From Alphaproteobacteria bacterium (GTDB lineage: Bacteria > Pseudomonadota > Alphaproteobacteria > Micropepsales > Micropepsaceae), in NCBI GenBank assembly GCA_019245415.1, contig JAFARO010000004.1:248001-312000 (forward strand): a DNA stretch of 64,000 bases. The letters run 5' to 3'. Within the stretch, counting starts at the first letter, position 1. Every line of letters begins with the position of its first letter. Positions 35,450-43,970 of this stretch are shown here, one piece after another. The notes under the pieces were generated by a model. That model made no database searches. It worked only from the letters and a program-made list of their open reading frames with translations, and was not told the DNA's origin. A program made the translations under genes and the position numbers.

Positions 35450-35593
35450 GTCATGGCCGGGCTTGACCCGGCCATCCAGAATTTCACGCGGAGCCGCGGA
35501 GGTCGCGCAGAAGATTGGAGCTCCGCGTTCTCCGCGCCTCCGCGTGCTAAGCTTTTCTGAAGACTGGATGGCCGCCTCGGGGGCGGCCATGAC
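35450..35593. repeat. Composite palindromic intergenic repeat
   Basis: Outer arms GTCATGGCCG (35450-35459) and CGGCCATGAC (35584-35593) each carry a small hairpin, GGCCGGGCTTGACCCGGCC and GGCCGCCTCGGGGGCGGCC. The CATGGCCGGG..CCCGGCCATCCAG form is a familiar alphaproteobacterial intergenic palindrome. Nested inside is a second inverted pair, TTCACGCGGAGCCGCGGAG (35483-35501) against CTCCGCGCCTCCGCGTG (35530-35546). It occupies most of the gap between the phosphoesterase and the dioxygenase genes. Confidence 0.8.
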
Positions 35594-35614
35594 GATGGTT
35601 GTGAGGTTGAAGCG

Positions 35615-36280
35615 ATGTTCCTCGAAATCCCCAACCTGCTCACCGCGCAGGATGTCGCGCGGCTGGAGGGCTTGAGCAAGGAGCTGCGCTTCGTCGAGGG
35701 CAAGGTCTCGAACCCCGCTAACGTCACCAAGGACAATCTCCAGGCCGACCACGCCGATCCGCGCTACATCGAATCGACGCAGATCGTGAGCGCCGCCTTC
35801 GCCCGCTCGCGCGAGTTCCGCGAGTTCGCCTTCCCCAAGCGCATCGCCCCGCCGCTGCTCTGCCGCTACGAGCCGGGGATGAAATACGGCGCCCACGCCG
35901 ATTCCGCGCAGATCGCGGTCGGCACGACGAACATCCGCTCGGACATCTCCTGCACCGTGTTCATCGCCGAGCCCGCCGCCTATGACGGCGGCGAGCTGGT
36001 GGTGCATCTCGGCACGCGGCCCGTCGTCTTCAAGGGCAAGCCGGGCGAGGCGATCGTCTATCCCTCGACACTGCTGCACGAAGTCCGCCCGGTGCGCGCC
36101 GGCCGCCGGCTGGTCTCCATCACCTTCATCGAGAGCGTGATCCCCGACGAGCACCAGCGCACCCAGCTCTACGAGCTCAACGAGGTCGCCGCGCTCGAAG
36201 GCCTCAAGATGGACTGGCAAAACCGCGTCCGCCTCGATGTCGTCCGCCAAAACCTCCTGCGCATGTGGGGCGAGGGGTAG
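35615..36280 (+). CDS. PKHD-type Fe(II)/2-oxoglutarate dioxygenase (PiuC/YbiX-like)
   Basis: 221-residue oxygenase. The iron facial triad is visible as His and Asp in 'YGAHADSA' and His in 'LLHEVRPVRAGRRLVSITF', where the Arg binds 2-oxoglutarate. The start 'MFLEIPNLLTAQDVARL' and the end 'DVVRQNLLRMWGEG' match the YbiX/PiuC family, usually found beside TonB-dependent siderophore receptors. No receptor gene is present here, and the gene is flanked on both sides by repeats. Its physiological substrate is unknown. Confidence 0.92.
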   Translation: MFLEIPNLLTAQDVARLEGLSKELRFVEGKVSNPANVTKDNLQADHADPRYIESTQIVSAAFARSREFREFAFPKRIAPPLLCRYEPGMKYGAHADSAQIAVGTTNIRSDISCTVFIAEPAAYDGGELVVHLGTRPVVFKGKPGEAIVYPSTLLHEVRPVRAGRRLVSITFIESVIPDEHQRTQLYELNEVAALEGLKMDWQNRVRLDVVRQNLLRMWGEG

Positions 36281-36292
36281 GGGGCAACTCCA

Positions 36293-36368
36293 ACCCTCCC
36301 CTTGAGGGAGGGTCGAAATTTGCGAAGCTAAGCGAAGCGGCGCGAAGCAAATTTCGGGGAGGGGTAGG
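36293..36368. repeat. Palindromic intergenic element
   Basis: ACCCTCCC (36293-36300) pairs with GGGAGGGT (36306-36313), and GAAATTTGC (36315-36323) pairs with GCAAATTTC (36347-36355) around a GC-rich, AGCGAAGCGG-containing centre. The element follows the dioxygenase stop by 12 bases and abuts the next repeat. No open frame of note overlaps it. Confidence 0.7.
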
Positions 36369-36369
36369 T

Positions 36370-36719
36370 TTCACGCGGAGGCGCGGAGTGCGCGGAGCTG
36401 CGAGCGAGACCGCGGACCGTTCTAATCCTCCCCCGTTTGCGGGGAAGGTGGCGCGCGCAGCGCGACGGAGGGGGCCATTTTGAGGCTTTTTGTGGCCGTT
36501 TGCTTCGCAGGTTGTCAATTAACTTCGCACCCACACCGTCCTTGCGAAACCCAAACCGGTCGTTCTCGAAGCAGATGATACTTGGCGTGCTGCCCCCTCC
36601 GCCTCGCTCGCGAAGTGCTCGCTCGGCACCTCCCCCGCAAAGGGGGGAGGATAAAAAGGTCGCGCGCCTGATCCGCGCAGAGTCGAATTCACTCCGCGTT
36701 CTCCGCGGCTCCGCGTGAA
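36370..36719. repeat. Nested palindromic repeat cluster in a 614-base gene-free gap
   Basis: This stretch, together with the adjoining element, fills the only gap over 300 bases in the window. Outer arms TTCACGCGGAGGCGCGGAG (36370-36388) and CTCCGCGGCTCCGCGTGAA (36701-36719) match at 18 of 19 positions. Inside them a second pair, ATCCTCCCCC..GACGGAGGGGGC (36425-36477) and GCCCCCTCCG..GGGGGGAGGAT (36592-36652), lies in inverse orientation. The central part (36478-36590) is unique and has no convincing gene. The outer arm type is the same as that nested in the repeat at 35.5 kb. Bases 36720-36894 hold no other recognisable element. Confidence 0.75.
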
Positions 36720-36894
36720 TCACTTCCAACCGGGTACCTCACGCCCCATTTCAAACCACGACGGGAATTCCGCGAACATGGCGCATATCCGTCACCAAGG
36801 CGCCGCTTTTGCGGGGGATTCTCTGGCGAATTGCCGCTCTCGACGCGGGCGCGTATCCTGAGGGTTCGGGCAAGGGTTCGTCTGGGGGATTTCC

Positions 36895-39800
36895 ATGGGG
36901 CAGAACATGCGCCGGCTGCTGATCATCGGCGGCTCGGTCTTCGCCGTCATCGTCGTCGCACTCGTCACGCTCTACATCCTGGGCGGGCGCACGCCGCAGG
37001 GCCAGCAGGCGGGCATCCTGCAACGGCTGGCGAGCGGCTTCGGCTCGATCACCGAGGGGCTGACCCCGCCGCCGGTGGCGCAGGCGAGCGAGTTCGCCTT
37101 CCGCCGGCTGGAGATCGACACCTCCAAGCCCGAGGCGGAGGCCTGTTTCGTCTTCACCCGCGACCTCGATGCCTCGGGCAAGACGCATTACGAGGACTAT
37201 TTCGCCATCGACCCCGCGGTGAAGACGGCGATGCATGTGGTCGATTCCAGGCTCTGCGTCTCGGGGCTCAGCTTCAACACCACCTACAACGTCACGCTCA
37301 AGGCGGGCTTGCCCGACGCAGCCGGCGACAAGATGGCGGACGAGGAGACTGTTCCCGTCGAGCTGCGCGACAAGCCCTCGGTCGTGCGCTTCACCGGCGG
37401 CATCGTGCTGCCGCGCGACAACGCCCAAGGCGTGCCTGTCACCACCGTCAACATCTCCAAGCTGCGCGTGAAGCTGATCAAGGTCGGCGACCGGCTGCTC
37501 TCCCAGATCGAGAGCGGCGTGGTCGACCAGACCTCGCTCTATCAGTGGAACGACAACGAGCTCGAGACCAGCCAGGGCAAGCTGGTCTGGCAGGGCACCA
37601 TGGACGTCGCCGTGGTCAAGAACGACAGCGTCGTGACCCTGATCCCGATCAACACCGTCCTCAAGGACAAGAAGCCCGGCGCCTATGTGCTGCTCGCCAT
37701 GGACGCGGCCAAGAAGACCGACACGGACAATTACTACGAGTCCGAGGACATCGCCGCGCAATGGGTGATCGATTCCGACATCGCGCTGACCACCTTCAAA
37801 GGTGCCGGGGGCATGAGCGTGTTCGCGCGCTCCTATGCCAGCGCCAAGCCTTTGTCGGGCGTCAAGCTCAGCCTGGTGGCGCGCGACAACAACGAGCTTG
37901 CCAGCGTAACCACCGACGCCAGCGGCCGCGCCGATTTCGACCAGGGCCTGATGACCGCGACGGGCGGCGAGGAGCCCGTGGTTGTGATGGCCTATGCCGG
38001 CGACGATTTCAGCTTCCTCGATCTGCGCCGCCCGGCGTTCGATCTCACCGACCGCGGCGTCAGCGGACGCGAGACGCCCGGCCCCGTGGACGCCTTCCTC
38101 TATACCGAGCGCGGCGTCTATCGCCCCGGCGAAGTGGTGCAGGCCGCGGCGATGCTGCGCGACCGGGTGGCGGCGGCGGTGTCGGCGCCCCTGACCTTGA
38201 TCGCCACACGGCCCGACGGGCTCGAATTCGCGCGCATCACCGTGCCGGGCGCCTCGCTCGCCGCGGGCACTGCGACCTGGCCGCTGCAGCTTTCCAAGAC
38301 CGCGCCGCATGGCCGTTGGCAGATCGCGGCCTATGTCGACACCTCCAAGAACGCGCCGGCCGTGGGCCGCGTGCAGTTCGACGTCCAAGACTTCGTACCG
38401 CAGAAGCTCAAAGTGACGCTGACCGCGCTCACCAAAGTCGCGCACCCGAACAGCGACATCGTGGTACGCGCGGAGACGCGCTTTCTCTATGGCGCACCGG
38501 GCAGCGGGCTGTCGGGCGAAGGCCAGGCGCGCATCGTCGCCGATCCCAAGCCGTTCGCGGACTATGAGGATTGGCAGTTCGGCCGCGTCGACGACAGCTT
38601 CTCCGACGTCGAGATCGCCATGAAGGTGCCGGACAGCGATCCCGCCGGCGTCACCGAAGCGCGCGCCACCATCGGCGAGCTGGCGGACACCACCTTGCCG
38701 CTCAAGGCGATGATCAAGGTCTCGATCCACGAGCCGGGCGGACGCACGACGTCGAAGACCGTCGACATCCCCTTGCGCACCCGCGACGTGATGATCGGCA
38801 TCCGTCCGGACTTCGACGGCTCGGCCGTGCCCGAAAACTCGCGCGCGGCGTTCGAGGCGGTCGCGATCAACGCCGACGGCAAGCGCATCGCGCTGTCGGG
38901 CCTGACCTATTCCTGGGTCAAGGTCGAGACCACTTACCAGTGGTTCCAGGAAGGCGCCAAGTGGAAATACAAATCGGTGACGCGCGACCGGCTCGTCACC
39001 TCGGGCTCGATGGCGCTCGGCCTCGGCGCGGCGGCGAAGCTGAGCCAGGTGCTTCCCTGGGGCGATTATCGCCTGACGATCAGCGACCCCAAGTCGGGCG
39101 CCGCAAGCTCGTACAGCTTCTGGTCCGGCTGGGCTGCGGAAGCGGCGAACGATCGTCCGGACCGAATTCCCGTCGCGGCCGACAAGCCCTCCTACCGCGC
39201 CGGCGAGACCGCCAAAGTCACGATCAAGCCCAACGCCAACGGCAAGGCGCTGGTCGTGGTCGCGGGCGACCGCATCTTCTCCTCGCAGCTCGTCGACACT
39301 TCCGCCGGCGGCACCAGCGTCAGCCTTCCGGTGAGCGCCGATTGGGGCCCCGGCGCCTATGTGCTGGTGACGCAGTACAAGCCGCTCAACGAAGCCAGCG
39401 GCCGCGAGCCGGTGCGCTCCATCGGCCTGACCTGGCTCGCGCTCGACAACAGCCCACGCACGCTCACGGCTTCCATCGGCGGACCCGCCAAGATCACGCC
39501 GCGCCAGAAGCTCGTCATCCCGGTGACGATCAAGGGGCTTGATTCCGGCGAGGATGCGTATCTGACGCTCGCCGCTGTCGACGAGGGCATCCTGCAGCTC
39601 ACCGACTACAAATCGCCCGATCCGAACACCTATTACTTCGGCAAGCGCCGCCTCGGCGTCGACATGCGCGACGATTACGGACGGCTGATCAAGGCCGAGA
39701 ACGGCGCTGTCGGTTCCCTACGCGAAGGCGGCGACAGCTTCGGCGGCCGCTCCTTGAGCGTGGTGCCGGTCAAGACCGTGTCGCTGTTCTCAGGCCTGGT

Positions 39801-41787
39801 GAAGATCGGCGCGAACGGCACGGCCAACGTGCCCATCGACGTGCCCGACTTCAACGGCGAGCTTCGGCTGATGGTCGTGGCGTTCGCCAAGGACAAGCTC
39901 GGCCATGCCGACCGCCCGCTCACCGTGCGCGACCCGGTGGTGGCGGATCTCGTGCTGCCGCGGTTCCTCGCGCCGGGCGACCGTGCACTGGCAGCGCTCA
40001 ACCTCAACAACGTCGAAGGCAAGGACGGCAACTACACCGCGGTCGTCACCGCGACCGCGCCGTTGATGCTCAACGCCAGCGCGCGGGTGACGCGGCCGCT
40101 CAACACCGGACAGCGCATCCTGGTGCCGGTCGAGATCGGCGCGGGCGGCATCGGCATCTCCAGCGTCAAGCTCACGGTGACGGGCCCAGGCGGCTTCAAC
40201 GTCAGCCATGACTGGCAGATCCAAACGCGCGCGCCTCAGCTCGATGTCGCCCGTGACGACACGGTGGCCTTCGGACCGAACCAGAGCTACACCGCCAACA
40301 AGGCCCTGGTTGCCGACATCATCCCCGGCACGCAGAACGTCGCCCTCACGGTCTCCGCCGCGCACGGCTTCAACAACGTGCCGGGCCTGCTCAAATGGCT
40401 CGACAAATATCCCTATGGCTGCATCGAGCAGACCACCAGCCGCGCCATGCCGCTCTTGGTGTTCAACGATCTTGCCGACCTCGCCGGACTGCCGCGCGAC
40501 AAGGCGCTGCACGACCGCGAGCAGCAGGCGATCGACGCCGTGCTCGATATGCAGAACTATGCGGGCAATTTCGGCATGTGGGGACCGGGCGACGATGCCG
40601 AGCCGTGGATCAGCGTCTTCGCGCTCGATTTCCTCAACCAGGCCAGAGCCAAGGGCTATGTCGTCCCCAACGACGCGCTCAGGCGCGGCGCGAGCTGGCT
40701 CAAGACCACGTCAACATCGGACGCCGACGACCCGACGCGCGCCTATGCCTTTTATGTGCTGGCGAAAACCGGACAGGTGAACATCTCGGACCTGCGCTAC
40801 TTCGCCGACACGCGCCTTCCGGAGATGACGGGCGCCATCGCGGCGGCGCTGACCGGCGCTGCTGCCGCCGACATCGGCGACCGCGCGCGGGCGGTCACGG
40901 GCTTCGAAAAGGCGCGCGAGATCATGGCCAACGCCGATCCGGCCCGCTACGCACAGACCGATTACGGCTCGCTGCTGCGCGACGTGGCGGGATCGACGGC
41001 GCTGGCGGCCGAAAGCGGGGAGGCGCAGCTCATCCCGGCGTTCCTGGCCAAGAGCGACCAGATCGACATGCGACTGAACGCTACCACGACGCAGGAGAAA
41101 GCCTGGATGCTGCGCGCGGCGTACGAACTCACGCGCCAGCGCACGCCGCTCAACATCCTGGTCAACGGCAGGCCGGGCATGCCGCGCGACGGATCGATCC
41201 GGCTGGCACCGTCGTATGGACAATTGTCGGCCGGCCTGACGCTGGTGAACAAGGGCGACGCGACGGTGTGGCGCACGGTTTCGGTGCAGGGCACGCCCGC
41301 GCTGCCGCTGCCGCCGATGGCCAACGGGCTGACTCTGAACAAGAGCGTATGGACCATGTCCGGCACGCCGGCGGATCTGAACGGCATCCGCCAGAACGAC
41401 CGCGTGCTGGTCGTGCTCAGCGGCCAGATGCCCAACAACTATTATCACCAGATGGGCGTGATCGATCTGCTGCCTGCGGGCCTCGAGATCGAGCTCAAGC
41501 TCGCGGGCGACGACGGAAAGCCCTATCCCTGGATCGGCGGCACCCTGGCCGACATGCGCATGAGCGACTCGCGCGACGACCGCTATGTCGGTGCCTTCGA
41601 CATCGGCGCGCAGTATCGCCCGAGCAACTCCAAGAAGCCCGAGCCGCAGCCGTCATTCCGCGTCGCCTATATCGCCCGCGCGGTGACCACCGGCGATTTC
41701 GTCATGCCGGCGGGCGTCGTCGAAGACATGTACGCGCCCGGCGTGATGGCGCGCACGGAGATGAAGAGGATCACGATCAAGCCGTGA
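36895..41787 (+). CDS. Bacterial alpha-2-macroglobulin family protein
   Basis: 1630-residue periplasmic protease-trapping protein of the YfhM type. The thioester motif is present: Cys1176-Ile-Glu-Gln1179 in 'YPYGCIEQTTSRAMPLL', the reactive bond that covalently traps attacking proteases. MG domains and the bait region lie N-terminal to it ('VDAFLYTERGVYRPGEVV', 'LRLMVVAFAKDKLGHADRPLTVRDPVV' are family hallmarks). Unlike E. coli YfhM there is no lipobox; residues 6-30 form an uncleaved membrane anchor ('RRLLIIGGSVFAVIVVALVTLYIL'). An in-frame ATG three codons later is an alternative start. It is followed after a hairpin by pbpC, the standard pairing; the two are thought to defend and repair the envelope. 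Confidence 0.95.
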   Translation: MGQNMRRLLIIGGSVFAVIVVALVTLYILGGRTPQGQQAGILQRLASGFGSITEGLTPPPVAQASEFAFRRLEIDTSKPEAEACFVFTRDLDASGKTHYEDYFAIDPAVKTAMHVVDSRLCVSGLSFNTTYNVTLKAGLPDAAGDKMADEETVPVELRDKPSVVRFTGGIVLPRDNAQGVPVTTVNISKLRVKLIKVGDRLLSQIESGVVDQTSLYQWNDNELETSQGKLVWQGTMDVAVVKNDSVVTLIPINTVLKDKKPGAYVLLAMDAAKKTDTDNYYESEDIAAQWVIDSDIALTTFKGAGGMSVFARSYASAKPLSGVKLSLVARDNNELASVTTDASGRADFDQGLMTATGGEEPVVVMAYAGDDFSFLDLRRPAFDLTDRGVSGRETPGPVDAFLYTERGVYRPGEVVQAAAMLRDRVAAAVSAPLTLIATRPDGLEFARITVPGASLAAGTATWPLQLSKTAPHGRWQIAAYVDTSKNAPAVGRVQFDVQDFVPQKLKVTLTALTKVAHPNSDIVVRAETRFLYGAPGSGLSGEGQARIVADPKPFADYEDWQFGRVDDSFSDVEIAMKVPDSDPAGVTEARATIGELADTTLPLKAMIKVSIHEPGGRTTSKTVDIPLRTRDVMIGIRPDFDGSAVPENSRAAFEAVAINADGKRIALSGLTYSWVKVETTYQWFQEGAKWKYKSVTRDRLVTSGSMALGLGAAAKLSQVLPWGDYRLTISDPKSGAASSYSFWSGWAAEAANDRPDRIPVAADKPSYRAGETAKVTIKPNANGKALVVVAGDRIFSSQLVDTSAGGTSVSLPVSADWGPGAYVLVTQYKPLNEASGREPVRSIGLTWLALDNSPRTLTASIGGPAKITPRQKLVIPVTIKGLDSGEDAYLTLAAVDEGILQLTDYKSPDPNTYYFGKRRLGVDMRDDYGRLIKAENGAVGSLREGGDSFGGRSLSVVPVKTVSLFSGLVKIGANGTANVPIDVPDFNGELRLMVVAFAKDKLGHADRPLTVRDPVVADLVLPRFLAPGDRALAALNLNNVEGKDGNYTAVVTATAPLMLNASARVTRPLNTGQRILVPVEIGAGGIGISSVKLTVTGPGGFNVSHDWQIQTRAPQLDVARDDTVAFGPNQSYTANKALVADIIPGTQNVALTVSAAHGFNNVPGLLKWLDKYPYGCIEQTTSRAMPLLVFNDLADLAGLPRDKALHDREQQAIDAVLDMQNYAGNFGMWGPGDDAEPWISVFALDFLNQARAKGYVVPNDALRRGASWLKTTSTSDADDPTRAYAFYVLAKTGQVNISDLRYFADTRLPEMTGAIAAALTGAAAADIGDRARAVTGFEKAREIMANADPARYAQTDYGSLLRDVAGSTALAAESGEAQLIPAFLAKSDQIDMRLNATTTQEKAWMLRAAYELTRQRTPLNILVNGRPGMPRDGSIRLAPSYGQLSAGLTLVNKGDATVWRTVSVQGTPALPLPPMANGLTLNKSVWTMSGTPADLNGIRQNDRVLVVLSGQMPNNYYHQMGVIDLLPAGLEIELKLAGDDGKPYPWIGGTLADMRMSDSRDDRYVGAFDIGAQYRPSNSKKPEPQPSFRVAYIARAVTTGDFVMPAGVVEDMYAPGVMARTEMKRITIKP

Positions 41788-41801
41788 GACAGGATAAATT
41801 G

Positions 41802-41834
41802 CCCTCTCCCCCGCTGAAGAAGCGGGGGAGAGGG
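41802..41834. repeat. Perfect 14-bp hairpin abutting the pbpC ribosome-binding site
   Basis: CCCTCTCCCCCGCT (41802-41815), loop GAAGA, and AGCGGGGGAGAGGG (41821-41834). The AGGAG ribosome-binding site of pbpC (41835-41839) begins at the foot of the stem. A short TTTT (41841-41844) follows. It could act as a weak terminator or RNA-stability element between the macroglobulin and pbpC genes, or limit pbpC translation by sequestering the site; it also resembles the CCCTCTCC..GGAGAGGG repeats at 61.8 kb. Confidence 0.75.
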
Positions 41835-41849
41835 AGGAGCTTTTAGGAT

Positions 41850-43934
41850 ATGCGCTCGCGTCTCATCCTGACCGGCCTCTCCCTTCTCGGTCTCGCCTGC
41901 GCCATCGCCACGGCCGACGTCGCCAATCCGCCGGACATGACGCGGGCGCGGATGCTGTCGCCGGAGGTGACGGCGCGCGACGGTTCGCTGCTGCGTGCCT
42001 ATCTGACCAGGGACGGCTACTGGCGCATCCGCACCACGCCGCGCGACGTGTCGCCCCGCTATCTGGCGCTGCTCAAGGCCTATGAGGACCGCCGTTTCGA
42101 CAGTCATGAGGGCGTCGATCCGCTGGCGATGGCACGAGCGGTCCTGCAGTTCGCGCGGGCCCGGCACATCGTCTCGGGCGGCTCGACGCTTACCATGCAG
42201 GTCGCGCGCCTGCTGGAGCCCAGGCCGCGCGGCGTCGTCACCAAGCTGTTCCAGATGTTGCGCGCGGTGCAGCTCGAGGAACGTCATTCCAAGGACGAGA
42301 TCCTTTCGCTCTATCTGACGCTGGCGCCGTTCGGCGGCAATCTGGAAGGCGTGCGCGCGGCATCGCTCTCCTATTTCGGCAAGGAGCCGGGCGGCATCGA
42401 TCTGGCGCAGGCGGCGCTGCTGGTGGCGCTGCCGCAGTCGCCGGTGCGCCAGCGGCCCGACCGCCATGCCATCGCCGCGCTCAAGGGCCGCGACAAGGTC
42501 CTCAAACGCATGGTCGAGGAGGGCGTGGTCACCGCCTCCGACGCGCGCCTCGCGATGAAGGAGGGCGTACCCTTCGCGCGGCAGAAGATGCCGCTGATGG
42601 CGCCCCATCTTGCGGACCGGCTGGTGCATCGCCTCAAGCAGCCGCGCATCGTCACCACGCTCGATCCCAGATTCCAGGGCGCGCTCGAAAGGCTGGCGGC
42701 GCAGGAGGCCGCGTACTTCGACGATGGCGCGACGCTCGCCGTCGTCGCCGTCGAGAACAGGACGGGCAACGTCTTGGGCTATGTCGGGGGCACGAACTAT
42801 TGGGGGCCGGCAGGACAGATCGACCTCGCCAATCGCGCGCGCTCGCCCGGTTCCGCGCTCAAGCCCTTCATCTACGGCATGGCGTTCGACGAGCTGATCC
42901 TGCATCCCTTGAGCATGATGCAGGACGCGGCGACGAATTTCGGCGAATACGCGCCGCGCGATTTCGACGGCGGCTTCCAGGGCGAGATCGCCGCGCGCGA
43001 TGCGCTGCGCATGTCGCTGAATGTGCCCGCGGTGATGGTGCTCGACCGCGTCGGCCCGCTCGCCTTCACCTTGATGCTGCAGAATGCCGGCGCGCGTCTG
43101 GCTTTCCCCGCGCACAATGCCGAGGGACCGAGCCTGCCGGTGGCGCTGGGCGGCCTCGGCATCTCGCTCGCCGACATCACCATGCTCTATGCGGGGATCG
43201 CGGAGCGCGGGCAGGCGCGGGCGTTGCGTTTGGTGGATGCAACGCCCGACGCGCCCCGGCACCGCATGTTCGGCCCCGTTGCCGCTTACTATCTGCGCGA
43301 CATCCTGGACGGCGTCGCCTTGCCCGAAGGCTGGGCGATGGGCCAGGGGCTCGACCGCAAGCGCACCATCGGGTTCAAGACGGGTACCTCTTACGGCTTC
43401 CGCGATGCGTGGTCGGTGGGATTCTCGAACGATTACACGGTGGGCGTTTGGGTCGGCCGCGCCGACGGCACGCCGCGGCCGGGCCATATCGGTCGCGAGA
43501 ACGCGGCGCCCATCCTGCTCAAGACCTTCGAGCTGCTGCCGCCCGACAAGCGCACGGCGCCCGCAGTGCCGGCCGGTGCGATCCTCGTCGACAACGCCGA
43601 TCAACTGCCGCCGCAGCTGCGTCTCTTCAGGCGCGAAACGCAAGCCAGGCCGGAACAGGTCACCATCGCGCCGCCGCCGGCGATCGCCTTCCCGCCCAAT
43701 GGCGCAACCGTGCCGCTGCCGGAGGCGGATGCGAAAGACAAGACCGTCGTCTTCAAGGCCGACGGCGGCCGCGCGCCCCTGACCTGGCTCGTCAATGGCA
43801 CGATCATCGGCACCTTCGACCGCTTCCAGCCGGTCGTCTACGCGCCGCGCGGCGAGGGCATCGCCCACATTACCGTCGTCGACACCGAAGGGCGCAGCGA
43901 CACGTCGGAGGTGCGGTTCAAGAAGATGGAGTGA
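41850..43934 (+). CDS. pbpC: Penicillin-binding protein 1C
   Basis: 694-residue bifunctional peptidoglycan synthase. An N-terminal membrane anchor is followed by a GT51 glycosyltransferase with catalytic Glu79 in 'KAYEDRRFDSHEGVDP' and 'SGGSTLTMQVARLLEPRPR'. The transpeptidase domain has Ser335 in S-A-L-K, 'SLNVPA' and KTG at 510-512. The C-terminal Ig-like BiPBP_C domain ('IAFPPNGATVPL', 'LTWLVNG') is the part that distinguishes PbpC. The pair with the upstream alpha-2-macroglobulin is conserved in many proteobacteria. Confidence 0.95.
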   Translation: MRSRLILTGLSLLGLACAIATADVANPPDMTRARMLSPEVTARDGSLLRAYLTRDGYWRIRTTPRDVSPRYLALLKAYEDRRFDSHEGVDPLAMARAVLQFARARHIVSGGSTLTMQVARLLEPRPRGVVTKLFQMLRAVQLEERHSKDEILSLYLTLAPFGGNLEGVRAASLSYFGKEPGGIDLAQAALLVALPQSPVRQRPDRHAIAALKGRDKVLKRMVEEGVVTASDARLAMKEGVPFARQKMPLMAPHLADRLVHRLKQPRIVTTLDPRFQGALERLAAQEAAYFDDGATLAVVAVENRTGNVLGYVGGTNYWGPAGQIDLANRARSPGSALKPFIYGMAFDELILHPLSMMQDAATNFGEYAPRDFDGGFQGEIAARDALRMSLNVPAVMVLDRVGPLAFTLMLQNAGARLAFPAHNAEGPSLPVALGGLGISLADITMLYAGIAERGQARALRLVDATPDAPRHRMFGPVAAYYLRDILDGVALPEGWAMGQGLDRKRTIGFKTGTSYGFRDAWSVGFSNDYTVGVWVGRADGTPRPGHIGRENAAPILLKTFELLPPDKRTAPAVPAGAILVDNADQLPPQLRLFRRETQARPEQVTIAPPPAIAFPPNGATVPLPEADAKDKTVVFKADGGRAPLTWLVNGTIIGTFDRFQPVVYAPRGEGIAHITVVDTEGRSDTSEVRFKKME

Positions 43935-43970
43935 TGTGTCGCCGGTCCCAGGTCGTGTAAGCTGACGCGC

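Noticed and set aside
36478-36590. Possible small RNA in the centre of the nested repeats
   Set aside because: The segment is AT-richer than its surroundings but shows no promoter-terminator pair or stable fold by eye.
36751-38730. 659-residue open frame on the minus strand
   Set aside because: It is wholly antisense to the alpha-2-macroglobulin gene, has a low-complexity His/Asp/Gly composition typical of antisense frames in high-GC DNA, and matches no family.
41667-43868. 733-residue open frame on the minus strand
   Set aside because: Antisense shadow of pbpC and the end of the macroglobulin gene; composition is Arg/His-rich with no domain.
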